Positions 56,581 to 64,000 of a stretch of DNA of 64,000 nucleotides are shown in pieces. Position 1 is the first letter of the stretch. Every line of letters begins with the position of its first letter. Source of the stretch: an uncultured Bacteroidales bacterium (lineage in GTDB: Bacteria; Bacteroidota; Bacteroidia; Bacteroidales; UBA932); the NCBI GenBank assembly GCA_944323245.1, contig CALURT010000006.1, positions 1 through 64,000 on the forward strand. Reading direction: 5' to 3'. A program made the position numbers and the translations under genes. The notes beneath the pieces are model-generated. The model worked only from the letters and a program-made list of their open reading frames with translations. It was not told where the DNA came from and made no database searches.

Positions 56581-58541
56581 TTCTTCTCCTCCTTTTTGTT
56601 TTTGTCCATCAGATAATACACTCTGAGCAATGCTGCGGTACTGCAGGCTGAAGAAATCGCTCCGTGTGCCTCATGAGGAGGGTCGCCGTCGTAAAGTTCG
56701 GAGAATGCACCCACGCCGTGCTTGCTGATGTCGGCATAGAAACCTTCTGTAAGATATTCCGCCTTCTTGTAGAAATTGGAACCCATCATCTTGAAACAGA
56801 TGTTCATATAAGGACTGAGCAGCGACGGGAATGCGCATCCCTGATGATAGGCAAGATCCCTGTCTATCTGCGAACCTTCATAAACGCCTCTGTATTTCAC
56901 GTTTCTCGGGGAAAGGGTCCTGATACCGCGGGTAGTCACAAGTTCGTTGTTGACAGTCATGACCACGCTCGATTTCACCTCGTCGTCCACTGGGGAATAA
57001 TCAAGGGACACGGCATACAGCTGGTTAGGCCTTACGTCCATGTTACGGCCCGAATTGTCCACATAGTCTGCAAGATAACCGGCTTCCGGATCCCAGAACA
57101 TGTCCTGATAGTTGGCTTCGATCAGTTCCTGGACTTTCGACCAGCGGCTGACGAACTCGTTCTTCTTGGTCCCGTATTTTTTCTCCATTTCCAATGCGAA
57201 GGAAATCGCATTGTACCAGAAAGCATTCGTTTCCACCTGATAGCCGGCACGTTCTGTCACAGGATGGCCGTGGACATAGGCATTCATCCACGTAAGGGCC
57301 ACTCCGTCCATCTGCGCCCAAAGCAGTCCGTTCGGATGCATGGCCACTTCGTTCCTCTGACCCGGAGCATAGCTTTCTATGATGGCTTTCAGCATCTTGC
57401 CGTATTTCTTCCAGATACGTTTTTCTTCTCCCGTATCCTGTTTGGTCTCCACGGCAAAGTGGACATACTGCTGGATAGTGTCCGTAAGCATCAAAGGAGC
57501 CTCCACCTGGGTCGTCCTGTGCAGAAGACGCTCCTGTTCGTCGGCAATGAGATTGTCGAGAATCTCCTCGAATTCGTTGCTGTCGCCGTTGGCATAGAGG
57601 GTAAGTCCCGGAAGCGACTCGACTGTCTCTCTCAGGAGGCCTGTTTCAAGCCATGAAAAGCCTGCATTGATTCTCTTGTGCCCGTTGCGTGCACATTTGA
57701 GGAAATCGGCGTCACGCACGAGCAAGTCGTGATAATTGTCGATTTTGCCCAATCTTCTGACAGCGTCGGTGAATTTGCGTTTCAGTGTCTTCGGGTTGTC
57801 GACATCCACGGAAGCGGAGAACACGATGGACTCTCCCGGCTTCATAGTGGTAATGAACATTCCCGGAACGAAGAGATCTTCCCTGCAATTGAATCCTCTT
57901 CTCATCTCGTCGGAATACGTGATACCATTGTACCAGTAAGGAAGAGACTTGAACTGGGCCTTGGAACTTAACTGCAGATTAAGATTAGGGAAGGCATCGT
58001 ACAATCTGAATGACACGCCGTTGTCGATTTCGTCGTAATCCGTCCTCGCCTCTCCGTTCTGGCTCGTAAGGCTGTGTACGCTTCTGAATGCCAGGAAAGG
58101 CTTGAGAAGAACCGTTGCTTTCTCCGGAGCCGACTCAAGGCTGTATTTGATAAGGACCTGATCGTTGTCCGGAGCCATGACAATGGTTTTTCTGAATACG
58201 ATGTCTCCGACCTTGTACACTATTTCAGGGGCAGGATCGGAATCGAAGTCGATTATGTACTTGTGTCCCCTCGGTTCATAGACATCCCCGTAGCAGTGGA
58301 TACCTAAGTTGAACTGCTTGCCGCCCACAACCAGACTTTCGTCAAGCGAAGAAAGCAGGATATAGTTCCCGCCTCCCAACTTGTCTACAGGTACGGCGAG
58401 CAAGCCGTGGTACCGTCTGGTATTGCAGGTCACTATGGAAGTGTTGCAATAAGCACCCGTCTTATTCGCCACGATGATTTCCCTCTTGAGCGAATATTCG
58501 AGGTTTACCAGTTCAGACTTGTTGAATTTCAAAAAAGCCAT
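56577..58541 (-). CDS. Glycogen debranching enzyme (amylo-alpha-1,6-glucosidase family)
   Basis: 654 aa. The N-terminal domain shows the group's NTRRYHGLLAVPVDKLGGG stretch. The C-terminal (alpha/alpha)6 barrel has ETGLLRETVESLPGLTLYAN, NGLLWAQMDGVALTWMNAYV, TNAFWYNAISFALEMEKKYG and AYHQGCAFPSLLSPYM, matching GH133-like debranching enzymes. It removes alpha-1,6-linked glucose stubs left when phosphorylase degrades outer chains, so it complements the GT35 half of the fusion two genes downstream. It overlaps the GT4 gene by 4 nt and follows glgB by 40 bp. Confidence 0.9.
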   Translation of the reverse strand: MAFLKFNKSELVNLEYSLKREIIVANKTGAYCNTSIVTCNTRRYHGLLAVPVDKLGGGNYILLSSLDESLVVGGKQFNLGIHCYGDVYEPRGHKYIIDFDSDPAPEIVYKVGDIVFRKTIVMAPDNDQVLIKYSLESAPEKATVLLKPFLAFRSVHSLTSQNGEARTDYDEIDNGVSFRLYDAFPNLNLQLSSKAQFKSLPYWYNGITYSDEMRRGFNCREDLFVPGMFITTMKPGESIVFSASVDVDNPKTLKRKFTDAVRRLGKIDNYHDLLVRDADFLKCARNGHKRINAGFSWLETGLLRETVESLPGLTLYANGDSNEFEEILDNLIADEQERLLHRTTQVEAPLMLTDTIQQYVHFAVETKQDTGEEKRIWKKYGKMLKAIIESYAPGQRNEVAMHPNGLLWAQMDGVALTWMNAYVHGHPVTERAGYQVETNAFWYNAISFALEMEKKYGTKKNEFVSRWSKVQELIEANYQDMFWDPEAGYLADYVDNSGRNMDVRPNQLYAVSLDYSPVDDEVKSSVVMTVNNELVTTRGIRTLSPRNVKYRGVYEGSQIDRDLAYHQGCAFPSLLSPYMNICFKMMGSNFYKKAEYLTEGFYADISKHGVGAFSELYDGDPPHEAHGAISSACSTAALLRVYYLMDKNKKEEKK

Positions 58542-58581
58542 ACTTCTATTATTATATAGTTAACATTTTCCCTTTTATGTC

Positions 58582-60594
58582 TCAATCCTCCTTTTTCAGG
58601 ACAATGGCGCAGCGGCTCGGGAGATAAAGGTAAAGGGTACTGTCATATTTCTGATTCCCGTTCGGCGACTTTTGCGGTACGGTAAAATGACAGTCCTCGT
58701 CCCTGACTCTTGAAAAACCTCCGAACGCCTTGTCGTCGCTGTCAAGAATCGGGACATATTTTCCCGCCGGTGCTGAAAATCCATAATCTGAAAAAGACGA
58801 GTTTGGATTGAAATTGAATGCAAAGATACAATTTATTCTTTTGAATACCAATATTTTTTTCTCTTCGTCCTGCACGAGGAGCTCAGGACGGTCTGTGAGT
58901 ATTTTCTCTTCCCGACCGAGCCTTATCATCGCATTGTCGAAATTCAGCAGGAACCTGTACCGCAGATAATCCGGCTCCGCCAACGACCATTGCCGTCTTG
59001 CGTACTTGTAGGACCAGCCGTTCCCCTCTCTCGGGAAATCTATCCATTCCGGATGGCCGAATTCGTTGCCCATGAAATTCAGATAGCCGTCGCCGGCGGT
59101 AGCCATTGTCACGAGCCTTATCATCTTGTGCAGGGCGATTCCCCTGTCCACGATGAGAGAGACAGATTCCGTATTCATGGCCGTGTACATTTCCTTGTCC
59201 ATCAGACGGAAAATTATCGTCTTGTCTCCGACCATGGCCTGGTCGTGGCATTCTGCATAGCTGATGGTCTTTTCATCCGCACGCTTGTTGGTAAGCTGCC
59301 ACCACATCTCCCCCATGCTCCATTTCTCGTCCGGCAATTCCTTTATCCACTTTATCCAATGGTCAGCCACACCCATGCTCATCCTGAAATCGAAACCGAT
59401 ACCTCCGGCCTCGAAAGGAGCAGCCAGACCGGCCATCCCGCTGACGTCTTCGGCTATGGTGAACGCATCGCCGTTGATTTCCTTTATGAGGATGTTGGCC
59501 AAAGCCAGATAGGTCAGGGCAGACTCGTCCACGCCTCCGTTGAAATAATTGTCATATCCCACGAAATCCTTGCCGAGTCCGTGGTCCCAGTAAATCATGC
59601 TCGTGACCCCGTCGAAACGGAAACCGTCGATATGGTATTCCTCCATCCAGAACTTGCAGTTGGAAAGAAGGAAATGCTGTGTCTCGTGCCTTCCGTAATC
59701 GAAGCAGCGGGAACCCCATGCCGGATGCCTGCCGCGGTCTCCGGAATAAAAATACATGTCGTCCTTGCCGTCGAAATTGCCGAGACCCTCTAATTCATTA
59801 TCCACGGAATGGGAATGGACTATATCCATTACGACCGCAATGCCTGCCCCATGGGCTTCGTCCACCAACTCCTTGAACTCCTCCGGAGTGCCGAAACGGG
59901 AGCTCAACGCGTAGAAGTTGGATACCTGATAGCCGAATGAACCGTAATACGGATGCTCCTGCAATGCCATAATCTGGATGGTATCATACCCGTCCCTGAC
60001 GATTTTCGGCAGAACGTCACGTCTGAACTCGCTGAACGTGGATACTTTCTCCTGCTCGGAACTCATGCCGATATGACATTCGTAGATGAACGGATGTTCC
60101 CTTTTGCCAGGCTTCCCGTGTTTCCACCTGTACGGACTGTCAGGGCACCACACCTGCGCCGAAAAGACTTTCGTCTCCGGGTCCTGTACCGCCCTTGTCG
60201 TATAGGCAGGCAGCCTTTCCCCTCCTCCGCCGGGCCATTCGACGTAGAGTTTGTACAGGGATTCATGCGAAATGAACATCGGATCGAGATTTATCTCCCA
60301 GTTCCCGTTGCCGACAGGATGGAGGGCGTATGCCTCGGAGCGCCGCCAGTTGTTGAAATCCCCGATCAGATAAATTTTGGATGCATTCGGGGCCCATTCC
60401 CTGAAAACCCATGAACCGTCATCCTTCCTGTGCATCCCGTAATACAAATGATTGTTGACACCCTTGGACAGAGAACCGTCAACCGCTATGTCTTCAATCG
60501 CTTCGACTATACGGGCGTGACGGGCATCCACGGCATCCTTGTAAGGCATCAGCCACGGATCATTGTCATAAATCATCTTCGCTTTCTTTTCCAT
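58582..60594 (-). CDS. glgB: 1,4-alpha-glucan branching enzyme (GH13)
   Basis: 670 aa from the ATG at 60594; one at 60600 is also possible, while a start at 60666 would overlap xseB by 65 bp. An N-terminal CBM48 region (YGMHRKDDGSWVFREWAPNA... IYLIGDFNNWRR) leads to the GH13 barrel with VVMDIVHSHSV, DGFRFDGVTSMIYWDHGLG (nucleophile Asp), TIAEDVSGMAG (acid/base Glu) and YAECHDQAMVGDKT (third Asp). This layout is the eukaryote-like branching enzyme. It forms alpha-1,6 branches in glycogen. First gene of the glycogen run, right after xseB. Confidence 0.92.
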   Translation of the reverse strand: MEKKAKMIYDNDPWLMPYKDAVDARHARIVEAIEDIAVDGSLSKGVNNHLYYGMHRKDDGSWVFREWAPNASKIYLIGDFNNWRRSEAYALHPVGNGNWEINLDPMFISHESLYKLYVEWPGGGGERLPAYTTRAVQDPETKVFSAQVWCPDSPYRWKHGKPGKREHPFIYECHIGMSSEQEKVSTFSEFRRDVLPKIVRDGYDTIQIMALQEHPYYGSFGYQVSNFYALSSRFGTPEEFKELVDEAHGAGIAVVMDIVHSHSVDNELEGLGNFDGKDDMYFYSGDRGRHPAWGSRCFDYGRHETQHFLLSNCKFWMEEYHIDGFRFDGVTSMIYWDHGLGKDFVGYDNYFNGGVDESALTYLALANILIKEINGDAFTIAEDVSGMAGLAAPFEAGGIGFDFRMSMGVADHWIKWIKELPDEKWSMGEMWWQLTNKRADEKTISYAECHDQAMVGDKTIIFRLMDKEMYTAMNTESVSLIVDRGIALHKMIRLVTMATAGDGYLNFMGNEFGHPEWIDFPREGNGWSYKYARRQWSLAEPDYLRYRFLLNFDNAMIRLGREEKILTDRPELLVQDEEKKILVFKRINCIFAFNFNPNSSFSDYGFSAPAGKYVPILDSDDKAFGGFSRVRDEDCHFTVPQKSPNGNQKYDSTLYLYLPSRCAIVLKKED

Positions 60595-60601
60595 AAACAT
60601 A

Positions 60602-60793
60602 TCATGAATCCAGTTGTTCCAATCTTTCACGGGCAGTCCTGAGATATGCCCTGCAGGCATCCACAAGTTCCTTCGAACGTTTTATATACCTGTCAATGTC
60701 ATCTATGCCGACAGCCGGATCCTCCACCGTCGCCGCTATCTTCTCAAGCTCGGCCATCGCCGCCGCATAGTCGAATTTTTTCTTTCCCGCCAT
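60602..60793 (-). CDS. xseB: Exodeoxyribonuclease VII small subunit XseB
   Basis: 63 aa. FDYAAAMAELEKIAATVEDP and IDRYIKRSKELVDACRAYLR match the helical hairpin of XseB. It binds and stabilises XseA, whose gene ends 10 bp upstream. It ends just before glgB; the end of xseB and the start of glgB are within a few bases. Confidence 0.9.
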   Translation of the reverse strand: MAGKKKFDYAAAMAELEKIAATVEDPAVGIDDIDRYIKRSKELVDACRAYLRTARERLEQLDS

Positions 60794-60803
60794 AAAATTT
60801 CCC

Positions 60804-61922
60804 TTAACTGTTCCGTCTTACATCCTTCACTTCGCAATCCAATGTCCCGTCGCCGAACATCAGCGCAAGGCTCTCCCCCGGATACCGTCCCTCCGTGCTT
60901 TTCACGGGAATCCCGCGGGAGTCAAGAGCCAGCAGATAACCTCTTTTGAGTATGTTCCGGGGATCAGCCGCCATGATTCTCGTCTCCAACACATCCATCC
61001 GGCTTTCCATAAGATGGATTTTCCCGAGAAACGCCAACCTGAGACGGTTGGCATACGAAAGGATTCTTGCATCCTCGTCCGCATACATCGATACCAGTTC
61101 GTCCGCCATCGCCGTAGGAGTCTTCCTGTATGACATGGCGACAAGATCGCACACATGGCAGTCCTGGTCATGGCCTATAGCCGTAAACACCGGCAACGGA
61201 AAACGCGCTATGACAGCCGCCAGGCCGTAATCGTCATAGCATGACAGGTCCGTTCTGGAGCCTCCGCCCCTCAATATCACTACTATATCGAACTTCCGGT
61301 CCGAAGCCGCCACCTCACCGAGAGCGGCGGAAATGGATGCCGGAGCTTCCGCCCCCTGCATAAGGGCAGGAAACAGTTCCGTCCTGAACACGAACCCGTA
61401 CTCATTCTCATGCAGATGCCTTTCGAAGTCCCTGAAACCCGCCGCATCCGAAGCCGAGATCACCGCTATGTCATACGGCAGCACCGGCAGCGGGAGCTCT
61501 TTCTGCAGATCAATCAGTCCTTCCCGCCCAAGCCGTTCGAGAGCAAGCCTGCGGGCCCTTTCCTTTTCTCCCAAAGAATAGTCAGGGTCGATATCGTCGA
61601 CTATCAATGACAGACCGTACAGCTGGCTGAAATTAACGGAAACCTTTACAAGGATTTTCATGCCTTCGGAAAGCGGCATGCCGGTTACGGATTCGAAAAA
61701 AGGACCTATGAACCGGTATTTGGAACTCCAGATCACGGCCTGCGCCCGGGCCACAAGCCCCGAGTCCCCGCTCTGGACCAATTCGATGTAACAATGCCCT
61801 CCCGGCTTGGCTTTCACGGCGCTTATTTCCGCCCTGAGCCATACCTTTTCAGGAAAAACACACTCGATACCCTCCTTCAGACGGGTCTGAAGTTCGAAAA
61901 GGTCAATGTAGTTTTTCTCCAT
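60804..61922 (-). CDS. xseA: Exodeoxyribonuclease VII large subunit XseA
   Basis: 372 aa from the ATG at 61922 (MEKNYIDLFELQTRLKEGIE). An OB-fold (VWLRAEISAVKAKPGGHCYI) precedes the nuclease domain with LPVLPYDIAVISASDAAGFR, VVILRGGGSRTDLSCYDDYG, FTAIGHDQDCHVCDLVAMSY and KTPTAMADEL. A start at 62147 would add 75 residues without homology and overlap the divergent engB. The protein is shorter than E. coli XseA (456 aa), mainly because the coiled-coil region after the active site is reduced. It cuts single-stranded DNA from both ends with XseB. Confidence 0.93.
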   Translation of the reverse strand: MEKNYIDLFELQTRLKEGIECVFPEKVWLRAEISAVKAKPGGHCYIELVQSGDSGLVARAQAVIWSSKYRFIGPFFESVTGMPLSEGMKILVKVSVNFSQLYGLSLIVDDIDPDYSLGEKERARRLALERLGREGLIDLQKELPLPVLPYDIAVISASDAAGFRDFERHLHENEYGFVFRTELFPALMQGAEAPASISAALGEVAASDRKFDIVVILRGGGSRTDLSCYDDYGLAAVIARFPLPVFTAIGHDQDCHVCDLVAMSYRKTPTAMADELVSMYADEDARILSYANRLRLAFLGKIHLMESRMDVLETRIMAADPRNILKRGYLLALDSRGIPVKSTEGRYPGESLALMFGDGTLDCEVKDVRRNS

Positions 61923-61948
61923 AGCCGTGGCAAAGTTCCATATCTTTA

Positions 61949-62008
61949 CAAAATTAATAAATTTTACTTTAAAGAAATGATTTTTTATGTGAAATAATTG
62001 TATCTTCG
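61949..62008. promoter_or_regulatory. Divergent -7 boxes between xseA and engB
   Basis: On the minus strand TAATTTTG (plus 61949-61956) precedes xseA by about 27 bp. On the plus strand TATCTTCG (62001-62008, one mismatch) precedes engB by about 57 bp. Neither has a convincing -33 partner. The gap is otherwise AT-rich and holds no gene. Confidence 0.4.
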
Positions 62009-62065
62009 CGCATCTTTTTTGAAATTTGGAGATATTGGGCAACCGCTTATTTTGTTGATTTATAG

Positions 62066-62668
62066 ATGAAAATAACTGACGCCATATTTTCCGGAAGCAG
62101 CACGGACGTGACGAAAAGACCGGTTCCGGCACTGCCGGAATTCGCATTCATCGGCCGCTCCAACGTAGGGAAATCCTCCCTGATCAACATGCTGTGCGGC
62201 AACAGGAAATTGGCCCTGACGTCAGCGACTCCGGGCAAGACCAAGGTCGTCAACCATTTTCTCATCAACAGACAATGGTATCTCGTGGATCTTCCGGGAT
62301 ACGGTTATGCCAAAATGTCCCAGGCCGGACGGCAGAAACTCGGTAAAATCATCCGGAACTACATCAATCTGTCGCCGGACATGGTCCTCCTTTTCGTACT
62401 CATCGACTCCCGTCATGAAATAGGAAAGGCGGACATGGACTTCCTCATGGAACTCGGAGAAGGCGGATTCCCTTTCTCGATAATATTCACGAAATGCGAC
62501 AAGTCCGGCCCCAATGCAAGAAAGGCCGTCCTTGACAAGACGAAAGCCAGACTGTTGGAATATTGGGAAGAGCTGCCGCCGACATTCGAAAGTTCCGCTG
62601 AAACCGAAATGGGGAAAGAAGAAATCCTCGACTATATCCAATCCGTATTGAATGATCTTAAACCTTAG
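62066..62668 (+). CDS. engB: Ribosome biogenesis GTP-binding protein EngB (YsxC/YihA)
   Basis: 200 aa. TRAFAC-class GTPase with G1 GRSNVGKSSLINML, switch I around TPGKTKVVNHF, G3 DLPGYGYAKMS, G4 TKCDKSG and G5 SSAETEMGKEEI, as in YsxC/EngB. It assists maturation of the 50S subunit. The stop is 8 bp before prs, so the two are probably one transcript. Confidence 0.95.
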   Translation: MKITDAIFSGSSTDVTKRPVPALPEFAFIGRSNVGKSSLINMLCGNRKLALTSATPGKTKVVNHFLINRQWYLVDLPGYGYAKMSQAGRQKLGKIIRNYINLSPDMVLLFVLIDSRHEIGKADMDFLMELGEGGFPFSIIFTKCDKSGPNARKAVLDKTKARLLEYWEELPPTFESSAETEMGKEEILDYIQSVLNDLKP

Positions 62669-62676
62669 ATAACACG

Positions 62677-63627
62677 ATGCACAACGAACACAAAATGAAA
62701 ATCTTTGCATGCAGGAGCTCGAAAGCCCTTGCTGAAAGAATCGCCAAATCACTTAACATGGACCTCGGGCAATCCGATGTACTTACATTCAGCGACGGGG
62801 AATTCCAGCCGTCATTCAACGAAAGTGTGAGAGGAGCCACCGTATTCATTGTGCAGTCGACCTTCCCTCCGGTAGAGAACCTTTTCGAACTCCTGCTGAT
62901 GATAGATGCGGCCAAAAGGGCTTCGGCACATTCGGTAGTGGCTGTAATGCCGTATTTCGGCTGGGCCCGGCAGGACAGGAAAGACAAGCCGAGGGTTTCC
63001 ATCGGAGCCAAGCTCGTGGCGAACATTCTCCACGCCGCCGGATGCGACAGGGTCATGACATGCGACCTCCACGCCGACCAGATCCAGGGCTTCTTCGACT
63101 TTCCGGTGGACCATATCTACGCAAGTTCCATTTTCCTGCCTTACCTCAGGGAAAAGAACATAGAAAACCTTGCCATAGCCGCTCCTGACATGGGAGGAGC
63201 CAAAAGGGCCAATGCATACGCACGTTATCTCCAGTGTCCGGTAATCATCTGCCACAAATCCCGTGAACGGGCGAACGTGGTAGGCTCCATCACTGCAATC
63301 GGTGACGTCGCCGACAAGAATGTCATCATCGTAGACGACATGATTGATACGGCCGGCACCCTCACCAAGGCGGCCAACGTATTGAAGGAGATGGGAGCGA
63401 AAAGCGTCAGGGCCTGTGCGACCCACGCCGTGTTCTCGGGCAACGCCTACGAACGCATCGCCGGATGCGCCCTTGAGGAAGTCATCGTGACTGATACGAT
63501 ACCTCTCGCTTCCGACCCCGAAAAGGACAAGAGCAAGATTACCGTACTGTCGGTAGCCGACATGTTCGCCAATATAATGTATAAGGTGTACAACTACGAA
63601 CCGATAAGTCCGGACTTCATTTTCTGA
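62677..63627 (+). CDS. prs: Ribose-phosphate pyrophosphokinase (PRPP synthetase)
   Basis: 316 aa; an internal ATG six codons in (62695) is an alternative start. VLTFSDGEFQPSFNESVRGA, AVMPYFGWARQDRKDKPR, TCDLHADQIQGFFDFPVDH, APDMGGAKRANAYA, the flexible loop and the PRPP-binding motif VIIVDDMIDTAGTL identify class I PRPP synthetase. It converts ribose-5-phosphate and ATP to PRPP, which feeds purD and other nucleotide genes. It lies 8 bp after engB and 13 bp before a small membrane protein gene. Confidence 0.96.
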   Translation: MHNEHKMKIFACRSSKALAERIAKSLNMDLGQSDVLTFSDGEFQPSFNESVRGATVFIVQSTFPPVENLFELLLMIDAAKRASAHSVVAVMPYFGWARQDRKDKPRVSIGAKLVANILHAAGCDRVMTCDLHADQIQGFFDFPVDHIYASSIFLPYLREKNIENLAIAAPDMGGAKRANAYARYLQCPVIICHKSRERANVVGSITAIGDVADKNVIIVDDMIDTAGTLTKAANVLKEMGAKSVRACATHAVFSGNAYERIAGCALEEVIVTDTIPLASDPEKDKSKITVLSVADMFANIMYKVYNYEPISPDFIF

Positions 63628-63640
63628 CAGATTTTTCGTC

Positions 63641-63919
63641 ATGGAAATTTTCGTTGCCGCCCTCATATTCGTCGGACTGAGTGTCATAGGTCTGTGTTTC
63701 AACATTATCTTCCGTAAAAACGGGAAATTCCCGGAAACGGAGATAAGCAGCAACGCGGAAATGAGGAAGCGCGGCATCAGATGCGCAAAGGAAGAGGAAT
63801 TGAGACTGTGGGGACAGAAAAACCATAAGGAACACCCTGACTGCGGAGACATCGGCTGCTCTTCCTGCGCAGGATGTGATATAATGTTCAAAACCAAATC
63901 CAACGAAGAGACAAAATGA
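63641..63919 (+). CDS. Small membrane protein with Cys-rich tail
   Basis: 92 aa, function not known. One N-terminal membrane span ([20 protein letters not shown]) is followed by a basic stretch and a C-terminal cluster [13 protein letters not shown], with four Cys in 12 residues, which could hold zinc, an iron-sulfur cluster or form disulfides. Small proteins of this form lie near der in Bacteroidota (inference). It ends with an ATGA overlap on der, and follows prs by 13 bp. Confidence 0.75.
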   Translation: MEIFVAALIFVGLSVIGLCFNIIFRKNGKFPETEISSNAEMRKRGIRCAKEEELRLWGQKNHKEHPDCGDIGCSSCAGCDIMFKTKSNEETK

Positions 63920-64000
63920 GCCTTGTAGCAATAGTAGGAAGACCTAATGTGGGCAAATCCACACTTTTCAACAGACTCGTGGGAATGAGACAGGCCATCG
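63916..64000 (+). CDS. der: GTPase Der (EngA), N-terminal part, truncated by window end
   Basis: Only the first 28 codons are inside the window: [20 protein letters not shown] with the G1 P-loop GRPNVGKS. This N-terminus is characteristic of the two-domain GTPase Der, which acts in 50S assembly. The ATG overlaps the TGA of the upstream small membrane protein (ATGA), so the genes are coupled. Confidence 0.85.
   Translation, partial: MSLVAIVGRPNVGKSTLFNRLVGMRQAI

Noticed and set aside
55399..56616. 405-codon plus-strand reading frame opposite the GT4 gene
   Set aside because: It is an antisense shadow; the minus strand has GT4 motifs and operon coupling.
62812..63903. 363-codon minus-strand reading frame opposite prs
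   Set aside because: prs is complete with all motifs; the antisense product has none.

Overview
This 64 kb window is a chromosomal segment of a member of the Bacteroidota, most likely order Bacteroidales. The evidence is a SusC-type TonB-dependent receptor remnant beside an AraC regulator remnant, a GT3-type glycogen synthase fused to a GT35 phosphorylase, a type-2-like isoleucyl-tRNA synthetase with a GIHH signature, a TraR/DksA-like protein without zinc cysteines, and start-site promoters of the TTTG-N19-21-TAnnTTTG kind. The genus cannot be fixed from sequence reading alone.

Layout. 1-2.8 kb is a worn accessory patch: short tandem repeats, a metallo-beta-lactamase-fold remnant, an intact DUF4143-type AAA ATPase, a secreted protein of unknown function and a broken Fic gene. 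2.8-17.4 kb holds a nitroreductase lipoprotein, a 235-bp array of stem-loops, mscL plus a Tat-exported enolase-superfamily epimerase, galE, dacB, radA, an SLC13 permease, a phosphodiesterase, rsmE and a minus-strand operon (small membrane protein, mutL, rhomboid, EEP-family protein, tsaC). 17.4-33.4 kb holds ispF, a tricorn-like S41 protease, a nitroreductase, an NlpC/P60 hydrolase, a radical SAM protein, guaB, an outer-membrane biogenesis run (two SurA-like proteins and an OstA/LptA-like protein), purD-folD and tRNA-Ser(UGA). 33.5-36.7 kb is a decaying polysaccharide-utilization locus, with AraC, SusC, GH78 and GH3 pseudogenes. 36.7-42.5 kb is core (lspA, traR/dksA-like, ileS, cvpA, tsaB). 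42.5-46.1 kb is an AT-rich insertion of two convergent genes, a UvrD-type helicase and a DUF1016 (YhcG-like) nuclease. From 46.2 to 61.9 kb every gene is on the minus strand: xseA-xseB, then a glycogen cluster (glgB, debranching enzyme, GT4, GH57, synthase-phosphorylase fusion), ribF, a small membrane protein, greA, HIT and a thioredoxin-fold lipoprotein. The window ends with engB, prs, a small Cys-rich membrane protein and the first 28 codons of der.

How the genes work together. The glycogen cluster supplies elongation, branching, debranching and phosphorolysis from one likely transcript. Its synthase half belongs to the GT3 class, which normally uses UDP-glucose; no ADP-glucose pyrophosphorylase gene lies in the window. 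The SurA-like/OstA-like run after guaB looks like an envelope-assembly unit. tsaB and tsaC are both present for tRNA t6A synthesis, in separate operons.

The parts most worth a second look are the helicase/DUF1016 island, the synthase-phosphorylase fusion, the stem-loop array at 3460-3694, the decaying PUL, the histone-H1-like tail on the GH57 enzyme and the thioredoxin-fold lipoprotein that has lost its CXXC. All calls come from reading the sequence without database searches. Family names rest on motifs and gene order.
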